A stretch of 64,000 nucleotides of DNA from Flavobacterium microcysteis (GCF_006385255.1 NZ_VFJE01000046.1:1-64000); one strand, 5' to 3'. Positions 48,635 to 58,245 are shown, counted from the stretch's first letter. A program made the numbers and translations. The notes: a model not told the origin generated them from the sequence alone.

Positions 48635-49456
48635 ATGAGAAACAAAAATCTAATCCTGAATTACATTTTTATTATTGGAATTTTAATCCTTTTCATTAAT
48701 GACCAATTTTTAAAGTTTGCATATCCAGGTCTCATTACGGGAAAATTATCAGATGTTTGTGGAATCATAATTTTTCCATTATTACTGACTTATATATTTC
48801 CTAAGTTAAGAGAAAATAGTGTTTGGATAGCAATGCTGATATTCGCTTACTGGAAAAGCCCCTATTCACAAAATTTAATAGACTTTTATAACCAATTTTC
48901 TCCCATAGAAACCTCTCGGATTATTGATTATTCGGATCTATTAGTCTTTGTATTACTCCCAATTCCATACTTTATATTAAAAAAAAATTGGCTGATAGAA
49001 CCTATTTCAATCAAAAAAGCAAATCCACTTCTTATATTGATTCCGTCAATTTTAATTTTAATAGCTGAAGCTCCGCCAAAAAGGTACTATTATACAAAGA
49101 CAAATGGAAACCTAAAATGTTTTAAATGCGACATTAATATCAATCAAAGTCAAAACGATATTATTGTTAAATTAGGTCAAAACGGAATTATATTTGACTC
49201 TATAAAGCCTATTTATTTTAGGGGCGTTATAGATTCTGTGGATGGAGCAAAAAGATTATTCAAGCGAGAAATGATTATCGATAAGGATACTTTAAGAAAT
49301 ATTGATATAACTCTGGTTCCGCTCAAAAAGAATAAGACAAAGCTGTACTTTAACGGCATGGATGTTCCCAAAAATTTGTCTGATGAAAATCTGGTAAAGG
49401 ACATCAGGAAATATTATAGGAAAATAATTTTCGAAGAAATAAAACGTAAATTATAG
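48635..49456 (+). CDS. Uncharacterised membrane protein
   Basis: 273 residues. Three or four hydrophobic helices occupy the first ~150 residues, with the motif FLKFAYPGLITGKLSDVCG after the first helix. The GLITGKLSD pattern recurs in a family of uncharacterised bacterial membrane proteins that I recognise but cannot name. The C-terminal ~110 residues form a soluble domain with two close cysteines (KCFKCD-like) near its start. It is flanked by the purA terminator and the OstA-like gene and has no obvious operon partner. Confidence 0.7.
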   Translation: MRNKNLILNYIFIIGILILFINDQFLKFAYPGLITGKLSDVCGIIIFPLLLTYIFPKLRENSVWIAMLIFAYWKSPYSQNLIDFYNQFSPIETSRIIDYSDLLVFVLLPIPYFILKKNWLIEPISIKKANPLLILIPSILILIAEAPPKRYYYTKTNGNLKCFKCDININQSQNDIIVKLGQNGIIFDSIKPIYFRGVIDSVDGAKRLFKREMIIDKDTLRNIDITLVPLKKNKTKLYFNGMDVPKNLSDENLVKDIRKYYRKIIFEEIKRKL

Positions 49457-49667
49457 AGCAAAACTAATATACTTTTATACCTAAGAAAAACTTTCTGAAT
49501 CAGGATTTTTTTCTTTAATGCCTATATCCGTTCTTCTCAAAAAAATCCTATGAGCTTCCATTTTATACATCCAAACCATCTTCATCTAGTATGTTATCGT
49601 CAAAAATCATCTCAACGAAGTTTACATTCAATTGTTTACACAAATAATTCTTAATTAAAAATCAGAT

Positions 49668-51365
49668 ATGCAGATTTTAATTAAATTTGAACCAAAATTC
49701 AATCCATTGAAGAAGAACTTTTTATTTCTTGCAAGCTTTTTTATCCTACTGAGTTTCAACACGCTGCTGGCACAAGCACCACCAAAAAAAATAATAGTAG
49801 AGAATTCCGACTTTGTCGATATCCAACAGGAGGAAATTCCTGGTGCTATCCGATACAGGGGAAATGTGAGAATTCTGCATGATGGAGTCAGAATGACCTG
49901 CAACACGGCTTATTTATTTCAAAAGGAAAACTATATAAAAGCTTTTGGTGATGTAAAAATGAATCAGGGCGATACTGTATTTATGGACAGCCGTTATGCC
50001 GAATACCAAGGAAATATAAAGTTTGCCTTTGCAACCGGAGATGTGGTCATGCGAGATCCAAAAATGACGCTGACAACAGACACGATTAATTTTGACAGAA
50101 GAATACAGCAGGCTTATTATACTACTTATGGGACTATAAAAGACCAGGAAAACACATTACGAAGCAAATCAGGAAGGTATTACCTTAATGAAAAAAAGTT
50201 CCAGTTCCTGACAGCTGTTACCATAACGAATCCAAAATATGTAATCAAATCAAACCATTTGGATTACTATTCAAATTCGGGACATTCCTATCTATTTGGT
50301 CCATCAACGATTACAAGCAAAGAAAACTTTATCTATACGGAAAAAGGATTTTATGACACCAAGAAGAATTTTGCGCATTTTGTCAAAAACTCCTATATCA
50401 AATACGACAACCGCCTCATTGAAGGAGACAGCTTATACTATGACCGGAATCGGGAATTTGCTTCCGCCACAAATAATGTAAAAGTCACGGATTCCATCAA
50501 CAAAGGAATTGTTCGGGGCCATTATGGTGAAGTCTATCGAAACCAGGATTCTTTAGTCATGACCAAAAGAGCTGTAGCTGCTACTCTGATAGAAAAAGAT
50601 ACGCTTTATATTCATGGCAAGAAACTAATGGTTACCGGAAAACCAGAAAACCGAGTTATGCGTGCCTTTAATAATGTCCGATTTTATAAAATCGACATGA
50701 GCGGCAAATGCGACTCTTTACATTCTAACCAAAAAAATGGACTGACACAATTGATTGGAAGGCCGGTTATTTGGAATGGAGAAAATCAGCTGACTGGAAA
50801 AGTGATACATCTGATTTCAAATCCTAAAACTGAAAAACTGGATTCGCTCAAAGTATTGACGGATGCATTTATAGCCTCAAAAGACACGCTCGGAACCGGC
50901 TATAATCAGGTCAAGGGCGTCAATTTATATGGCAAATTCCGGGATAATAAACTATATGAAGTCGATCTCGTCAAAAACACCGAAAAGCTCTATTATGGTT
51001 ATGACAAAGGGCAATTGGCAGCTATTGACAAAGGAATCAGTAGCAGTATTCACCTGGAACTGGAAGACAATAAGATTACGACCGTAACAGCTTTCAAAAA
51101 CCCAGAAAGTGAGAGTTATCCTGAAAAAGACCTTCCTGAAAACGCACGGAAACTAAGAGGGTTTATATGGCGGGGTGATGAAATAATAAAAAGTAAGGAT
51201 GACATATTCCCACCGGAAGAAAATGAAATCCATGAAAAAATAGTAAAACAGAGCAAAGTGGACAAAGCCAAGGAAGATGTTCCGATGGAAGTCCGCAAAG
51301 AAACTCTGGATTACGACAAGAAAAAGACTGAGAAAAAGCCTGAAAAAAAAGCAAAAACTCAGTAA
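49668..51365 (+). CDS. OstA/LptA-like envelope protein
   Basis: 565 residues. A signal peptide is preceded by a short N-terminal extension (hydrophobic core about 18-33, cleavage after LLAQ). Then comes OstA-fold sequence: repeated beta-strand units such as ENSDFVDIQQEE, AIRYRGNVRILHDGVRMTC and the AFGDVKMNQGD motif, as in LptA and the N-domain of LptD. The length suggests several jellyroll units. The C-terminal ~35 residues are Lys/Glu-rich. It probably binds or transports lipopolysaccharide across the periplasm. It is followed after 24 nt by a class III aminotransferase gene. Confidence 0.82.
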   Translation: MQILIKFEPKFNPLKKNFLFLASFFILLSFNTLLAQAPPKKIIVENSDFVDIQQEEIPGAIRYRGNVRILHDGVRMTCNTAYLFQKENYIKAFGDVKMNQGDTVFMDSRYAEYQGNIKFAFATGDVVMRDPKMTLTTDTINFDRRIQQAYYTTYGTIKDQENTLRSKSGRYYLNEKKFQFLTAVTITNPKYVIKSNHLDYYSNSGHSYLFGPSTITSKENFIYTEKGFYDTKKNFAHFVKNSYIKYDNRLIEGDSLYYDRNREFASATNNVKVTDSINKGIVRGHYGEVYRNQDSLVMTKRAVAATLIEKDTLYIHGKKLMVTGKPENRVMRAFNNVRFYKIDMSGKCDSLHSNQKNGLTQLIGRPVIWNGENQLTGKVIHLISNPKTEKLDSLKVLTDAFIASKDTLGTGYNQVKGVNLYGKFRDNKLYEVDLVKNTEKLYYGYDKGQLAAIDKGISSSIHLELEDNKITTVTAFKNPESESYPEKDLPENARKLRGFIWRGDEIIKSKDDIFPPEENEIHEKIVKQSKVDKAKEDVPMEVRKETLDYDKKKTEKKPEKKAKTQ

Positions 51366-51389
51366 CACCACTATCATAATGCAAACAAA

Positions 51390-52583
51390 ATGAATAACGA
51401 TTTTCAAAAATACCAGGCACAAACTTCCCCTTACCCGCTTGGAATGGAAGTTTCTCATGCCGTTGGTTCTTACATTTACGACACTAACAATAAAAAATAC
51501 CTTGACTTCGTAGCCGGAGTTTCTGCCTGCACGCTTGGTCATCAGCACAAAAGAGTGAATGACGCCATAAAAAACCAACTTGACAAGTATTCGCATGTCA
51601 TGGTGTATGGTGAATATTCGCAAAATCCGGCTGTTGAATTTTGCAAATTATTAGCTTCACTCCTACCCAAACCGCTTGAAAAAACCTATCTGGTTAACTC
51701 TGGTACCGAAGCTACTGAAGGCGCATTAAAATTAGCCCGAAGAGTTACAGGACGTAGTCAGCTAATTTCCTGCAATAATGCCTATCATGGCAATACGATG
51801 GGCTCCATGAGCGTTATGGGTTTTGAAGAAAGAAAGCGAGCGTTCCGTCCGTTGATTCCAGATGTCGACTTTATTACATTTAACAATGAAGAAGACCTAA
51901 AGAAAATCACGACAAAAACCGCCGGGATAATCTTAGAAAGTATACAAGGCGGAGCAGGATTCATACAGCCTGAAAATGGTTTTTTGAAAAAAGTCAGAGA
52001 ACGCTGCACTGAAGTAGGTGCCATGATGATTATTGACGAAATCCAACCTGGATTTGGAAGAACCGGAAAATTATTCGGCTTTGAAAACTATGATGTTGTT
52101 CCTGATATCATAATTCTTGGTAAAGGAATGGGTGGCGGTATGCCTGTAGGCGCCTTTACAGCTTCGTCAGAAATGATGGATTTATTAAGCGACAATCCAA
52201 AACTGGGACATATCACAACCTTTGGAGGACATCCTGTCATAGCGGCCGCAAGCCTTGCTACGCTTCAGGAAATCACAGAAACCGATCTGATTCCGCAGAC
52301 ATTAGAAAAAGAAACCCTTTTCCGCTCGCTTTTGGTACATCCTTTGATAAAAGAAATAAGAGGACGTGGATTAATGCTAGCGGCAATGACCGAAGATGCC
52401 GAAATCACAAACCAGATCATCTTAAAATGCCAGGACAAGGGACTGATTTTATTTTGGCTGCTGTTTGAAGGAAAAGCAATCCGGATTACGCCTCCTCTGA
52501 CTATCTCCGAAGAGGAAATTAAAGAAGGATGCGCTATCCTATTAGAAGTAATGGATGAAGTCCATTCGACACTGAAAAACTAG
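51390..52583 (+). CDS. Class III PLP-dependent aminotransferase
   Basis: 397 residues, acetylornithine/ornithine aminotransferase-like fold. The PLP phosphate site is LVNSGTEATEGALKLAR (101-117), the cofactor aspartate lies in MIIDEIQPGFGRTG (213-226), and the Schiff-base lysine is K245 in ILGKGMGGGMPVGAF. All key residues are intact. Arginine-pathway genes are not adjacent, so the amino donor and acceptor are left open; ArgD-like or 4-aminobutyrate-type use are both possible. It is probably co-transcribed with the upstream OstA-like gene. Confidence 0.9.
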   Translation: MNNDFQKYQAQTSPYPLGMEVSHAVGSYIYDTNNKKYLDFVAGVSACTLGHQHKRVNDAIKNQLDKYSHVMVYGEYSQNPAVEFCKLLASLLPKPLEKTYLVNSGTEATEGALKLARRVTGRSQLISCNNAYHGNTMGSMSVMGFEERKRAFRPLIPDVDFITFNNEEDLKKITTKTAGIILESIQGGAGFIQPENGFLKKVRERCTEVGAMMIIDEIQPGFGRTGKLFGFENYDVVPDIIILGKGMGGGMPVGAFTASSEMMDLLSDNPKLGHITTFGGHPVIAAASLATLQEITETDLIPQTLEKETLFRSLLVHPLIKEIRGRGLMLAAMTEDAEITNQIILKCQDKGLILFWLLFEGKAIRITPPLTISEEEIKEGCAILLEVMDEVHSTLKN

Positions 52584-52717
52584 GATTTAACAATAAAAAT
52601 CCGTAACTTACAGAGAGTAGTTTTGTTAATTAAATTGTTCACAACAATTTCAGTCTGACCTCGCTAAAAGATTTACGTTCCCTAAATTTATTAAGGATAA
52701 TTTTAAAAACAAAGAGT

Positions 52718-54106
52718 ATGCATTTGAGTCACGATGAAGAAGATTACAATTTATCCTTGTCCAAGTTCGAATCCATGTTGAAAACTAACAAAGTTCTCTT
52801 CTTTGATTCGGAAGAATTTGAAGAAATTATTCTTCACTACCTGGATATGGGTAAAGCGTCTCTGGCTAAAAAAGCCTTAAAATTAGCGCTTGAGCAGCAT
52901 CCACGTTCTACAGGCTTAAAACTAGTACAAGTAGAAATGTTGGTATATGATGACAAGCTTGAAACAGCTGAAAAGCTATTGAATGAACTCTACGCCATTG
53001 AACCACAAAACGAAGAGATTTTTATCCAGAAAGCCAACATTTATTCCAAAAGAGACAATCACGAAAAAGCAGTAGAATTATTACAGGAAGCCTTAAAACT
53101 TACTGACGATTATGCTGATGTTTACAACTTGATTGGTATGGAATATCTTTTTATGGACAATCTGGAATTTGCCAAAGAGAACTTTATTAAATGCCTTGAA
53201 GAAGATGTTGAAGACCAGGCCGCATTATACAATGTGGTGTATTGCTTTGAATTTTTAGACCAAAACAAGGAGGCTATTGATTTCCTTGAGAAATATATCG
53301 ACAGAAATCCGTACAGTGAAATCGCCTGGCATCAAAGCGGAAGGCTTTATTATGGACTACAGGATTACGAAAACGCATTGCGATGCTTTGATTATGCTTC
53401 GATGATTGATGACGAATTCATGGGTGCTTTTATGGAAAAAGCAAAATCCCTGGAGCGTCTAAAACGTTATGAAGAAGCCATTGAAAGCTATAACAGGACC
53501 ATCGAGTTAGATGATCCTACTTCGTATGCGCTATTGCGAATTGGAAAATGTTACGAGAAATTAGGCAACAAGCCTTTAGCTCTAAAATATTTCCATAAAA
53601 CCGTACATGAAGATCCGTTATTAGACAAAGGATGGATTGCTATTACTGATTTCTACGTAAGACAGAAGAACTATCAAAAAGCTTTATTCTATGTAAACAA
53701 GGCGATTGGAATCGATAACGAAAACAGATTGTACTGGAAACGTTATGCGACCATCAACAAAGCCTTGGATTTTCTGGAAGAAGCCGAAATGGGATACAGA
53801 AAAGCTGTCGAGTTTGGAGATTATGAATTAGACACCTGGTTGTATTGGATTGACATATTACAGAATTTAGGCGAATATGACGCTGCCATCCATACGTTAT
53901 TGCAAGCTTCAGAATATTTCCCTGAAGAATTCCAATTGGAATATCGTTTGGCCGGACTTTACTTCATGGATGGAGACGACACCAAAGGTAAGTTTCACTT
54001 AAGCAACGGCTTACGTGTAAGTTTTGAAAACAATACAATCTTAGAAAGCCTATTTCCAGAGGTTTGGACAAGAAAAGATGTCCAGGAAATGATTAACAAG
54101 AAATAG
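52718..54106 (+). CDS. Cytosolic TPR-repeat protein
   Basis: 462 residues with no signal peptide or TM helix. An acidic N-terminus (HLSHDEEDYNLSLSKFE) is followed by about ten TPR units, for example ADVYNLIGMEYLFMDNLEF and AWHQSGRLYYGLQDYENAL. It is likely a protein-protein interaction scaffold; no enzyme motif is seen. It is monocistronic, followed by a strong hairpin terminator, and the next gene (aroE) begins immediately after that hairpin. Confidence 0.85.
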   Translation: MHLSHDEEDYNLSLSKFESMLKTNKVLFFDSEEFEEIILHYLDMGKASLAKKALKLALEQHPRSTGLKLVQVEMLVYDDKLETAEKLLNELYAIEPQNEEIFIQKANIYSKRDNHEKAVELLQEALKLTDDYADVYNLIGMEYLFMDNLEFAKENFIKCLEEDVEDQAALYNVVYCFEFLDQNKEAIDFLEKYIDRNPYSEIAWHQSGRLYYGLQDYENALRCFDYASMIDDEFMGAFMEKAKSLERLKRYEEAIESYNRTIELDDPTSYALLRIGKCYEKLGNKPLALKYFHKTVHEDPLLDKGWIAITDFYVRQKNYQKALFYVNKAIGIDNENRLYWKRYATINKALDFLEEAEMGYRKAVEFGDYELDTWLYWIDILQNLGEYDAAIHTLLQASEYFPEEFQLEYRLAGLYFMDGDDTKGKFHLSNGLRVSFENNTILESLFPEVWTRKDVQEMINKK

Positions 54107-54127
54107 ACAATACTGAGTATAACTTTT

Positions 54128-54170
54128 AAAGCCTGACAAAAATGATTAATTTCGCTTTGTCAGGCTTTTT
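54128..54170 (+). terminator. Terminator between the TPR gene and aroE
   Basis: A perfect 13-bp stem (54128-54140 with 54156-54168) with a 15-nt loop is followed by a T run. The T run directly joins the aroE -7 box. Confidence 0.9.
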
Positions 54171-54177
54171 AATTTTG
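54170..54177 (+). promoter_or_regulatory. -7 box of aroE, abutting a terminator
   Basis: TAATTTTG fits TAnnTTTG. It starts inside the terminator T run and ends 5 nt before the aroE ATG. No TTG at -33 spacing is present, because that region is the terminator hairpin. Confidence 0.45.
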
Positions 54178-54182
54178 GTTAT

Positions 54183-54926
54183 ATGGAAATCACTCACTTA
54201 TTCGGACTTCTTGGAAAAAACATCGCATATTCTTTTTCAAAAGGATATTTTACAGAAAAGTTCAAATCTTTAAATTTGAAAAACTACGATTACGTAAACT
54301 TTGACATTCCATCTATCGAAGAATTTCGTGACATCAAACAGAATAATCCCAACTTAAAAGGGATGAATGTAACGATTCCGTACAAAGAAGCCGTACTGCC
54401 CTATTTAGATAAAATCTCTAAAAAAGCTGAGAAAATTGGGGCTGTCAACACCATAAAAGTCACCAAAAAAGGGAATTTAAAAGGCTACAACACCGATTAT
54501 TACGGTTTCAAGAAATCTTTAGAACCGCTGTTAGAACCACATCATAAAAAGGCCCTGATTTTAGGAACCGGAGGCGCATCAAAAGGCGTAGCCTTCGCAT
54601 TAGACGAACTTGGAATCTTATATACTTTCGTTTCCAGAGAAGCGACAGGCGAAAGCATTGGATATAATTTGGTCAATGCTACCACGTTTGACAATCACCA
54701 GATTATAATTAACTGTACTCCATTAGGCACATCACCAAATACTGATGCTTATCCACCTATACCTTATGAGTATTTTACGCCGAAGCATATTGCTCACGAC
54801 CTGATTTACAATCCTGCGGAAACGATTTTCCTTAAAAAAGCAAAAAAACAAGGCGCTAAGATTAAAAATGGTTTAGAAATGCTTCAATATCAAGCCGAAA
54901 AATCATGGAAAATCTGGAATAGATAA
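54183..54926 (+). CDS. aroE: Shikimate dehydrogenase
   Basis: NADPH-dependent reduction of 3-dehydroshikimate in aromatic amino-acid synthesis. The 247 residues carry the shikimate-binding SFSK motif (17-20), catalytic K68 in NVTIPYKEA, N89 and D105 (in GYNTDYYGF), the NADP glycine loop LGTGGASKGVAF and the C-terminal GLEMLQYQAE. All are intact. The gene is monocistronic in appearance and starts 15 nt after the upstream terminator hairpin, so the leader must be very short. Confidence 0.95.
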   Translation: MEITHLFGLLGKNIAYSFSKGYFTEKFKSLNLKNYDYVNFDIPSIEEFRDIKQNNPNLKGMNVTIPYKEAVLPYLDKISKKAEKIGAVNTIKVTKKGNLKGYNTDYYGFKKSLEPLLEPHHKKALILGTGGASKGVAFALDELGILYTFVSREATGESIGYNLVNATTFDNHQIIINCTPLGTSPNTDAYPPIPYEYFTPKHIAHDLIYNPAETIFLKKAKKQGAKIKNGLEMLQYQAEKSWKIWNR

Positions 54927-55046
54927 ACATTAAAAATAGAAAATCTTACTATCCTTTTGATAAAAAACAGACTACCAGAATCTGAAACACTCTTATTCGC
55001 AAAAAAAGAATAACCTAGAAAAAACAAGTTAAATATTGGTTTTTCT

Positions 55047-55076
55047 TTGAATTTTCAGATGCCTTTACTATCTTTC
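55047..55076 (+). promoter_or_regulatory. Promoter of the DUF349 gene
   Basis: TTG (55047-55049), a 19-nt spacer and TATCTTTC (55069-55076) match the flavobacterial consensus except for the last base of the -7 box. It lies 32 nt before the ATG. Confidence 0.5.
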
Positions 55077-55108
55077 CAAACGAAAGTATTACCAACCATA
55101 AACATTTA

Positions 55109-57142
55109 ATGATGTTAGAAGAAAAGAATGATAACCTGCATGAAGCAGATGGAAGTAACGAAAATGAAACACAAGATGTGTCTCAAAACGAAAATTCGCA
55201 AATTGAGGAGCCAATCGAAAACAATGCTGATACTACTGAAGTAAGTTCAGACGATGCAAATGATGTAGTTTCCGAAACTGCGGATGCAATAGAAATTTCT
55301 CCAGAAGAACTGGAAGAAACTGTTGTTGTCAGTGACAACCAAAAAGCTTTGGATGCCATCGCAGATTCCAATGCTGAAGAAAGTGAAGATGAAACTCTTA
55401 AAGAGCGCCATGAAATTCCAATGCAGGATTATGAAGCAATGGACATGGAATCTCTTGTTGCGGAACTGGAAAAACTGGTTACCGTAGAAAAAGTGATGTC
55501 TGTAAAAGACCACGTAGAAGAGCTTCGTACTGCTTTTTTATCAAAATACAACCATTTCATAGAAGAAAAAAGAGAAGAATTTCTGGCCGAAAATCCGGAT
55601 ACAACAGAAGATTTCCACTACCATCTTCCATTGAAAATCAAATTTGATACTTTAATCAATCAATATAGAGATAAGAAAAACACACATTTCAAAAGTCTTC
55701 AGAATAACCTAAAGGCAAATTTGGATGTGCGTTTGGCTATTGTTGAAGAGCTCAAAGAATTAATTAATCCTCAGGAAAACATCAAAGACACGTTGAAGCA
55801 TTTCAACGAACTACGTGAAAGATGGAAAAATGCAGGCCCTATTCCAAGAGACAAATACAATCACGTTTGGAACAACTACCATTTCCATGTTGAAAATTTC
55901 TATGACTATCTGCATCTTGACAGAGAAGCCAGAGATTTAGATTTCAAGCACAATCTTGAGCAAAAGCAAAGAATTATTTCTAGAGTAGAAGAACTTGTCA
56001 ATGAATCGGATGTAAACAAAGCATTCCGTGAACTGCAAGACCTACATAAAATCTGGAAAGAAGATATCGGACCGGTTTCAAGAGATCACCGTGAAGTCAT
56101 TTGGAATACTTTTAGCGAATTGACTAAAAAAATCCATGACAAGAGAGAATTACTGTTTGAAAAACAAAGAGGTACGGAGCAGGAAAATCTTGAAAAGAAA
56201 AAAGATATTATATCAAAAATAGCTGAACTTGCTAAAGAAAAAGTTGAGGCGCACTCTTCATGGCAGGGACAAATTGAAAAAGTCGAGGCTTTACGCAATG
56301 AGTTCTTTGCAACCGGAAAAGTTCCAGCTGACGTCAATGAAGAAACCTGGTCTGCATTCAAAAATGCTGTCCGTGACTTCAATGCCTTGAAAAATTCATT
56401 CTACAAGGACATCAAAAAAGACCAGCAAGAAAATCTGAACAAAAAAATGGCTTTGGTCGAAAGAGCAAAATCATTAAAAGATAGCGAAGATTTTGGAGCA
56501 ACCACTCCTGTAATGAAACAAATTCAGGAAGAATGGAAGCAGATTGGTCATGTACCTAGAAAATATTCAGACAGTATCTGGAAAGAATTTAAAGAAGCCT
56601 GCAATCATTACTTTGACAAGCTTCACGCCCAAAGAAATGAAGTAAATTCAGAAGAATTGGAAGCTTTTGAGAAAAAGAAAACCTATCTTGAAACCATCAG
56701 GGATTTTGAATTGACTGGCGATCATAAAACAGATTTGGATGCTATCAAAGCTCATATTGAAACATGGAAAAGTTATGGTAAAGTACCGCACGCCAGACGC
56801 CATATTGAAGGAAAATTCAATAAGATACTGGATGCCTTGTTCGACAAGTTGAGCCTAAGTAAAAAAGACTCTGAAATGGCTCGATTTAACAGTAGAATTG
56901 ACCAGCTTTCCAGCTCTGACGACAGTAGAAAACTAGAGAATGAGAAAATCTTCCTGATTCGTAAAATCGAAGAAGTACAGCAGGAAATTTTCCAGCTTGA
57001 AAATAACATTCAGTTTTTTGCTAATGCTAAAAAAGACAATCCGATGGTGCTTGAAGTAAAGAAAAATATCGAAAGGCACAAAGAGAGCTTACAGATGTGG
57101 AAAGATAAATTGAAGCAAGTAAGAAACTTAAAAACAGAATAA
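55109..57142 (+). CDS. DUF349 domain protein
   Basis: 677 residues. The first ~110 are very acidic and low in complexity (Glu/Asp/Asn-rich). From about residue 110 the protein is helical with repeated DUF349 modules, each marked by a W-K-x-(I/A)-G-(P/H)-(V/I)-P-R-x-x pattern: ERWKNAGPIPRDKYNHVWNN, then IWKEDIGPVSRDHREVIWN, EEWKQIGHVPRKYSDSIWK and ETWKSYGKVPHARRHIEGK. The last ~80 residues are a coiled coil. No signal peptide is present. The family is widespread in Bacteroidetes and Actinobacteria; function is not established. Confidence 0.88.
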   Translation: MMLEEKNDNLHEADGSNENETQDVSQNENSQIEEPIENNADTTEVSSDDANDVVSETADAIEISPEELEETVVVSDNQKALDAIADSNAEESEDETLKERHEIPMQDYEAMDMESLVAELEKLVTVEKVMSVKDHVEELRTAFLSKYNHFIEEKREEFLAENPDTTEDFHYHLPLKIKFDTLINQYRDKKNTHFKSLQNNLKANLDVRLAIVEELKELINPQENIKDTLKHFNELRERWKNAGPIPRDKYNHVWNNYHFHVENFYDYLHLDREARDLDFKHNLEQKQRIISRVEELVNESDVNKAFRELQDLHKIWKEDIGPVSRDHREVIWNTFSELTKKIHDKRELLFEKQRGTEQENLEKKKDIISKIAELAKEKVEAHSSWQGQIEKVEALRNEFFATGKVPADVNEETWSAFKNAVRDFNALKNSFYKDIKKDQQENLNKKMALVERAKSLKDSEDFGATTPVMKQIQEEWKQIGHVPRKYSDSIWKEFKEACNHYFDKLHAQRNEVNSEELEAFEKKKTYLETIRDFELTGDHKTDLDAIKAHIETWKSYGKVPHARRHIEGKFNKILDALFDKLSLSKKDSEMARFNSRIDQLSSSDDSRKLENEKIFLIRKIEEVQQEIFQLENNIQFFANAKKDNPMVLEVKKNIERHKESLQMWKDKLKQVRNLKTE

Positions 57143-57149
57143 AATTTCA

Positions 57150-57175
57150 TAAAAACCCCGCAATTGCGGGGTTTT
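57150..57175 (+). terminator. Terminator after the DUF349 gene
   Basis: A perfect 26-bp palindrome with A and T ends; 10 or more bp can pair around a tight AATT-type loop, followed by T. It starts 8 nt after the stop codon. Confidence 0.92.
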
Positions 57176-57231
57176 TCTTTTGATTTAGAGCATTTAATGT
57201 CCTATTCCTTTTATTCCTCTTAGATAAAGGG

Positions 57232-57239
57232 TATCTTTG
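57232..57239 (+). promoter_or_regulatory. -7 box immediately before a small secreted-protein gene
   Basis: TATCTTTG, an exact match, is separated by only 4 nt from the ATG at 57244. No TTG lies at -33 spacing. Confidence 0.5.
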
Positions 57240-57243
57240 CCCG

Positions 57244-57603
57244 ATGAAATGGATTAAAAACATAGTTGTGTTTTTTGTGTTCCTGGCTTCTTTCCTTTTT
57301 ACCCAAATAGGAGAAGCTAAGGCTTTTGACACTGCATCCATTCCTCTTCCTCTAAATAAAAAATCTATTGAAAAGGTTGATTTCCTCAAGGCTTCTGCCT
57401 TAATCAACCAGGAAGTAAGCATTCATTCAATCTCAAATCCAAGGGCAGATCTTCCTACCTATGCCAAATGGTTTGAGCTATATTACAATATAAGTTTTTC
57501 AGGGTTCAGCGCCTGCGAAGCTACTGCAGCTTTTTTGAAACAAGACATCAACCGATGCCTCAATGTTTCAATCTTATTATTTCCCTTCCATATTTTTTGG
57601 TGA
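57244..57603 (+). CDS. Small secreted or membrane-anchored hypothetical protein
   Basis: 119 residues. A strong hydrophobic N-terminal segment (IVVFFVFLASFLF, about 7-20) ends near GEAKA, fitting a signal peptide. The mature part has two cysteines (SACEATAAF and NRCLNV) that could form a disulfide. It ends in a hydrophobic run closing with FPFHIFW, an unusual aromatic terminus. I do not recognise a family. It has its own -7 box almost touching the ATG. The next gene on the same strand starts 75 nt downstream. Confidence 0.6.
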   Translation: MKWIKNIVVFFVFLASFLFTQIGEAKAFDTASIPLPLNKKSIEKVDFLKASALINQEVSIHSISNPRADLPTYAKWFELYYNISFSGFSACEATAAFLKQDINRCLNVSILLFPFHIFW

Positions 57604-57677
57604 TTTTTATTCTGTCGAATTAAAAATCTAAGGCTGTGCTTTACAGCCCACAATTACTATTTATTAAATTAAAAAAA

Positions 57678-58133
57678 ATGGATACAGCATCTCTTATTAT
57701 AGGGCTTGTGCTTACATTGGTTTGCGCCGTGCCTTTATTCTATATTGCCAACAATCAGGCAAAAAATAAAAAGAAAGTAAAAGAAATTTTCAATCACTTC
57801 CGTCAAGGAAAATATGATTTTTCAACACGAGAAACACATTATAAAAAGATTTACGCCTTAGACAAAGAAAATAAAGGCTTTTTATTTATTGACTTAAATA
57901 AAGAAAATGACAGGGCTTCTTTCGTAGATGTAAGCGAAATCAATTCTTGCAGGATAGAAGAAACATCTTCAGGTAATGATGACAAAATACTATTTACGTT
58001 CAAGTTAAAGAACGGAAATACAACCTCAATCGTACTATACGATTTAGAAAATGATAAACTAGGAAAAGCCTATTGGCAAGAAAACGAACAAATAGCCAAA
58101 AAATGGCAATTGATTGTTGAAAGTACTATCTAA
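57678..58133 (+). CDS. Hypothetical protein with one N-terminal TM helix
   Basis: 151 residues starting at ATG 57678. An in-frame GTG at 57636 would add 14 poorly conserved residues and is not preferred. A TM helix at about 5-25 (LIIGLVLTLVCAVPLFYIA) is followed by a basic stretch and a soluble domain with beta-strand character (SFVDVSEINSCRIEE). No family was recognised; the layout is like small membrane-anchored PH-like proteins. A terminator follows at 58163. Confidence 0.65.
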   Translation: MDTASLIIGLVLTLVCAVPLFYIANNQAKNKKKVKEIFNHFRQGKYDFSTRETHYKKIYALDKENKGFLFIDLNKENDRASFVDVSEINSCRIEETSSGNDDKILFTFKLKNGNTTSIVLYDLENDKLGKAYWQENEQIAKKWQLIVESTI

Positions 58134-58162
58134 AGTTAGTTGTGTTAATTATAATTCATTTG

Positions 58163-58193
58163 AAAGGGCCGTCTAAAAATAGACGGCCTTTTT
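58163..58193 (+). terminator. Terminator after the 57678 gene
   Basis: A 9-bp GC-rich stem (58167-58175 with 58180-58188) with an AAAA loop is extended by A/T pairs and followed by T. It lies 30 nt past the stop. Confidence 0.9.
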
Positions 58194-58245
58194 ATTTTCA
58201 TATAACACTCACTCTTAAAAACACAAATTAATATAACAAATTGTT

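Noticed and set aside
51153..51623. 156-residue minus-strand ORF
   Set aside because: It spans the junction of the OstA-like and aminotransferase genes in antisense; both plus-strand genes are clearly real.
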